From assembly GCA_027062035.1 (NCBI GenBank), contig JAMOUL010000225.1, positions 1 to 7,988 on the forward strand: DNA of 7,988 bases, read 5' to 3'. Origin of the DNA: Candidatus Aminicenantota bacterium. GTDB lineage: Bacteria > Acidobacteriota > Aminicenantia > S016-38. The translations under genes were made by a program, and so were the position numbers. The notes under the pieces are model-generated. The model was not told the DNA's origin, searched no databases, and saw only the letters and a program-made list of their open reading frames with translations. Shown piece by piece: positions 5,894-7,988 of this stretch; position 1 is the stretch's first letter; every line of letters begins with the position of its first letter.

Positions 5894-7988
5894 ATGGAAA
5901 AGTCCTTCAACCCGAAGAGTTTTGAAGAAAAATGGTACAGGTTCTGGAAGGAAAAAGGGTACTTCCAGGCTGACCCTGCTTCAAAAAAGCCAAAATTTTC
6001 AATGGTTATACCACCCCCAAATGTTACCGGAACCCTTCATATGGGCCATGCTCTTGTATTTACCCTTTACGACATAATAGCAAGATGGAAAAGAATGCAG
6101 GGTTACGATACTCTGTGGCTTCCAGGCACAGATCACGCGGGAATAGCCACACAGGTGGTAGTTGAAAGGCAACTGGCCAGCGAGGGTCTTTCAAAGGACG
6201 AACTTGGAAGGGAAAAATTTATTGAAAGGGTGTGGGAATGGGTTGAAAAATCCAGATCAAGAATTAATCTACAGCTCGAAAAGCTTGGAGCCTCTGTAGA
6301 TTGGTCAAGATATCGTTTTACACTTTCCCCTGAACTTTCCCGGGCAGTAACAAAGGCTTTTGTAACTCTTTATAAAGAGGGGTATATCTACAGAGATTAT
6401 TATCTGGTTAACTGGTGCCCACGCTGTCACACTGCCCTTTCGGACCTGGAAGTTGAACACAGGGAGGTAAAGGGGAAGTTATATTACATAAAATATCCAT
6501 TCAAAAATGAAAATGACGGCATTATTGTCGCAACAACACGGCCCGAAACCATGCTGGGAGACACGGCTGTGGCAGTCCATCCTGAAGATGAAAGATATAA
6601 GAATTACATAGGTAAAACCCTTATTCTTCCCATAATCGGAAGAGAAATCCCTGTTATTCCGGATGAAGCTGTTGATCCTGAATTCGGTACAGGAGCGGTA
6701 AAGGTCACCCCTGCACACGATCCTGATGACTTTCAAATCGGCAAAAGGCACGGTTTAAAGGCTGTGGTGGTTATAGATGACCTGGGAAAAATGACAGAGG
6801 AAGCCGGGGAAGAATTCAAGGGACTCGATCGTTATGAAGCAAGGAAAAAGGTAGTGGAAAGGTTAAGGGAACTTGATTTGCTTGTAAAAATAGAAGATTA
6901 TGTACACTCTGTAGGCCACTGTCACCGTTGTGGAACAGTTATTGAACCCCACCTTTCATGGCAGTGGTTCGTAAAAACCGAGAATCTGGCAAAACCCGCC
7001 ATAAAAGCGATAGAAGACGGCACCACCAGATTTGTGCCCGATAACTGGAAAAAGCTCTATTTCGAATGGATGTACAACATTCATGACTGGTGTATTTCAA
7101 GGCAGATATGGTGGGGACACAGAATCCCTGCCTGGTACTGCCAGGATTGTGGGGAAATAATTGTATCCGAAGAAGAGCCCAAAAGCTGCCCAAAATGCGG
7201 AAGCACCAATTTAAAACAGGATGAAGATGTACTGGATACATGGTTCAGTTCAGCTCTATGGCCCTTTTCCACCATGGGGTGGCCCGACGAAACCATGGAT
7301 CTTAAAAAGTACTATCCCACAGACCTTCTGATCACGGGCTTTGACATCATATTCTTCTGGGTAGCAAGGATGATGATGATGGGGCTCCACTTTATGAAAA
7401 AGGTGCCCTTCTGGGAAGTGTTCATAAATGGACTGATCAGGGATGAGAAGGGGAAGAAAATGAGCAAGATGGCCGGAAATGTGATAGATCCCCTGGAGAT
7501 GATCGACAAATACGGAGCAGATGCGTTGAGATTTACCCTTGCGGTACAAACCGTTCCTGGAATGGATGTTTCCTTCTCAGAGGCCAGAATGGCAGGGTAC
7601 AAGGCCTTTGCCAACAAAATATGGAACGCATCAAGATTCGTTGTTATGAATTATAAAAACGAAACAACTAAAATAAACGAGGCAAAGCTGACTCCGTTTG
7701 ATAAATGGATTCTCACCAGGGTCTCCCAGATATCCATACAAACCAACAAATCCCTATCAGAATACAAATTTTATGAGGCTGCTGAAAGGCTATATCATTT
7801 TGTATGGCATGAATTCTGCGACTGGTATATTGAAATTTCAAAGCTTGAATTGAAAAGGAACAGAGAAACCACTATTGCGGTCCTGATAAACGTTCTTGAT
7901 CGAATATTAAGACTGCTACATCCCTTTATGCCCTTTATTACAGAGGAAATATGGCAAAAGCTGCCCCATGACGGGGACTCCATAACAG
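5894..7988 (+). CDS. valS: Valyl-tRNA synthetase (ValRS), partial, 3' end off the right edge
   Basis: This cytoplasmic class Ia enzyme charges tRNA-Val with valine and hydrolyses wrongly attached threonine. The 698 visible codons are roughly three quarters of the usual 880-950 residues. The N-terminus FNPKSFEEKWYRFW (5-18) is typical. The HIGH box is HMGH (49-52) within PPPNVTGTLHMGHA. The editing (CP1) domain carries ATTRPETMLGD (213-223) and TPAHDPDDF (272-280). Two zinc sites are formed by CxxC pairs: C175/C178 with C343/C346, and C416/C419 with C432/C435. The signature loop reads KMSKM (522-526) in place of the usual KMSKS, followed by AGNVIDPLE. The anticodon-binding helical domain begins near 600, with FCDWYIEISK at 641-650. 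The rest of this domain and the C-terminal coiled-coil arm lie outside the window. GTDHAGIATQ (78-87) distinguishes ValRS from IleRS and LeuRS. The partner gene upstream is the pseudo-receiver protein. Confidence 0.98.
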   Translation, partial: MEKSFNPKSFEEKWYRFWKEKGYFQADPASKKPKFSMVIPPPNVTGTLHMGHALVFTLYDIIARWKRMQGYDTLWLPGTDHAGIATQVVVERQLASEGLSKDELGREKFIERVWEWVEKSRSRINLQLEKLGASVDWSRYRFTLSPELSRAVTKAFVTLYKEGYIYRDYYLVNWCPRCHTALSDLEVEHREVKGKLYYIKYPFKNENDGIIVATTRPETMLGDTAVAVHPEDERYKNYIGKTLILPIIGREIPVIPDEAVDPEFGTGAVKVTPAHDPDDFQIGKRHGLKAVVVIDDLGKMTEEAGEEFKGLDRYEARKKVVERLRELDLLVKIEDYVHSVGHCHRCGTVIEPHLSWQWFVKTENLAKPAIKAIEDGTTRFVPDNWKKLYFEWMYNIHDWCISRQIWWGHRIPAWYCQDCGEIIVSEEEPKSCPKCGSTNLKQDEDVLDTWFSSALWPFSTMGWPDETMDLKKYYPTDLLITGFDIIFFWVARMMMMGLHFMKKVPFWEVFINGLIRDEKGKKMSKMAGNVIDPLEMIDKYGADALRFTLAVQTVPGMDVSFSEARMAGYKAFANKIWNASRFVVMNYKNETTKINEAKLTPFDKWILTRVSQISIQTNKSLSEYKFYEAAERLYHFVWHEFCDWYIEISKLELKRNRETTIAVLINVLDRILRLLHPFMPFITEEIWQKLPHDGDSIT

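Noticed and set aside
7256..7617. Overlapping minus-strand open frames opposite valS
   Set aside because: They lie antisense to conserved ValRS catalytic sequence and show no start signals or recognisable domains.

Overview
The window holds six genes in two divergent groups separated by a 253-bp intergenic region. The left half, on the minus strand, is a four-gene drug or metabolite efflux operon. It reads from about 4752 leftwards: a TetR-family repressor, a TolC-like outer-membrane channel, a periplasmic membrane-fusion protein, and the first 569 codons of an RND inner-membrane pump that runs off the left edge. The right half, on the plus strand, is a two-gene unit: a 300-residue protein with a degenerate response-regulator receiver domain, a very Glu-rich linker and a short helical C-terminal module, followed 27 bp later by valS (valyl-tRNA synthetase), which runs off the right edge after 698 codons.

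The host is a diderm (Gram-negative-type) bacterium, because the operon encodes a complete inner-membrane, periplasm and outer-membrane export route. Moderate GC, frequent AGG/AGA arginine codons, Lys/Glu-rich proteins, strong Shine-Dalgarno sites and a ValRS with two four-cysteine zinc sites suggest a deep-branching, possibly thermophilic or anaerobic lineage (Aminicenantes/Acidobacteriota-like is one guess). This placement is an inference with low confidence. I saw no mobile element, CRISPR array, tRNA or rRNA gene.

The efflux operon is unusually compact. Every gene junction overlaps: 8 bp at tetR/tolC and 4-bp ATGA overlaps at the next two. The Shine-Dalgarno sequence of each downstream gene lies inside the end of the previous gene, so the proteins are probably made by coupled translation. 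The operon has a clear sigma70-type promoter (TTGAAA-16-TATAAT). Between this promoter and the tetR start are two inverted repeats of the form AAACT-N4-AGTT(T/C), with centres 21 bp apart. They are the best candidates for the TetR operator and would let the repressor control itself and the pump. Inducer loading should release the repressor and raise all four proteins together.

The plus-strand unit has its own near-consensus promoter (TTGACA-17-TATTAT). The most unusual gene in the window is the receiver-like protein at 4964-5866. It has lost the phospho-acceptor Asp and keeps the distal Lys. Its order of domains (folded N-terminus, acidic disordered linker, short helical C-terminal module) resembles polar scaffold or hub proteins more than a transcription regulator. 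Its function is not known to me.
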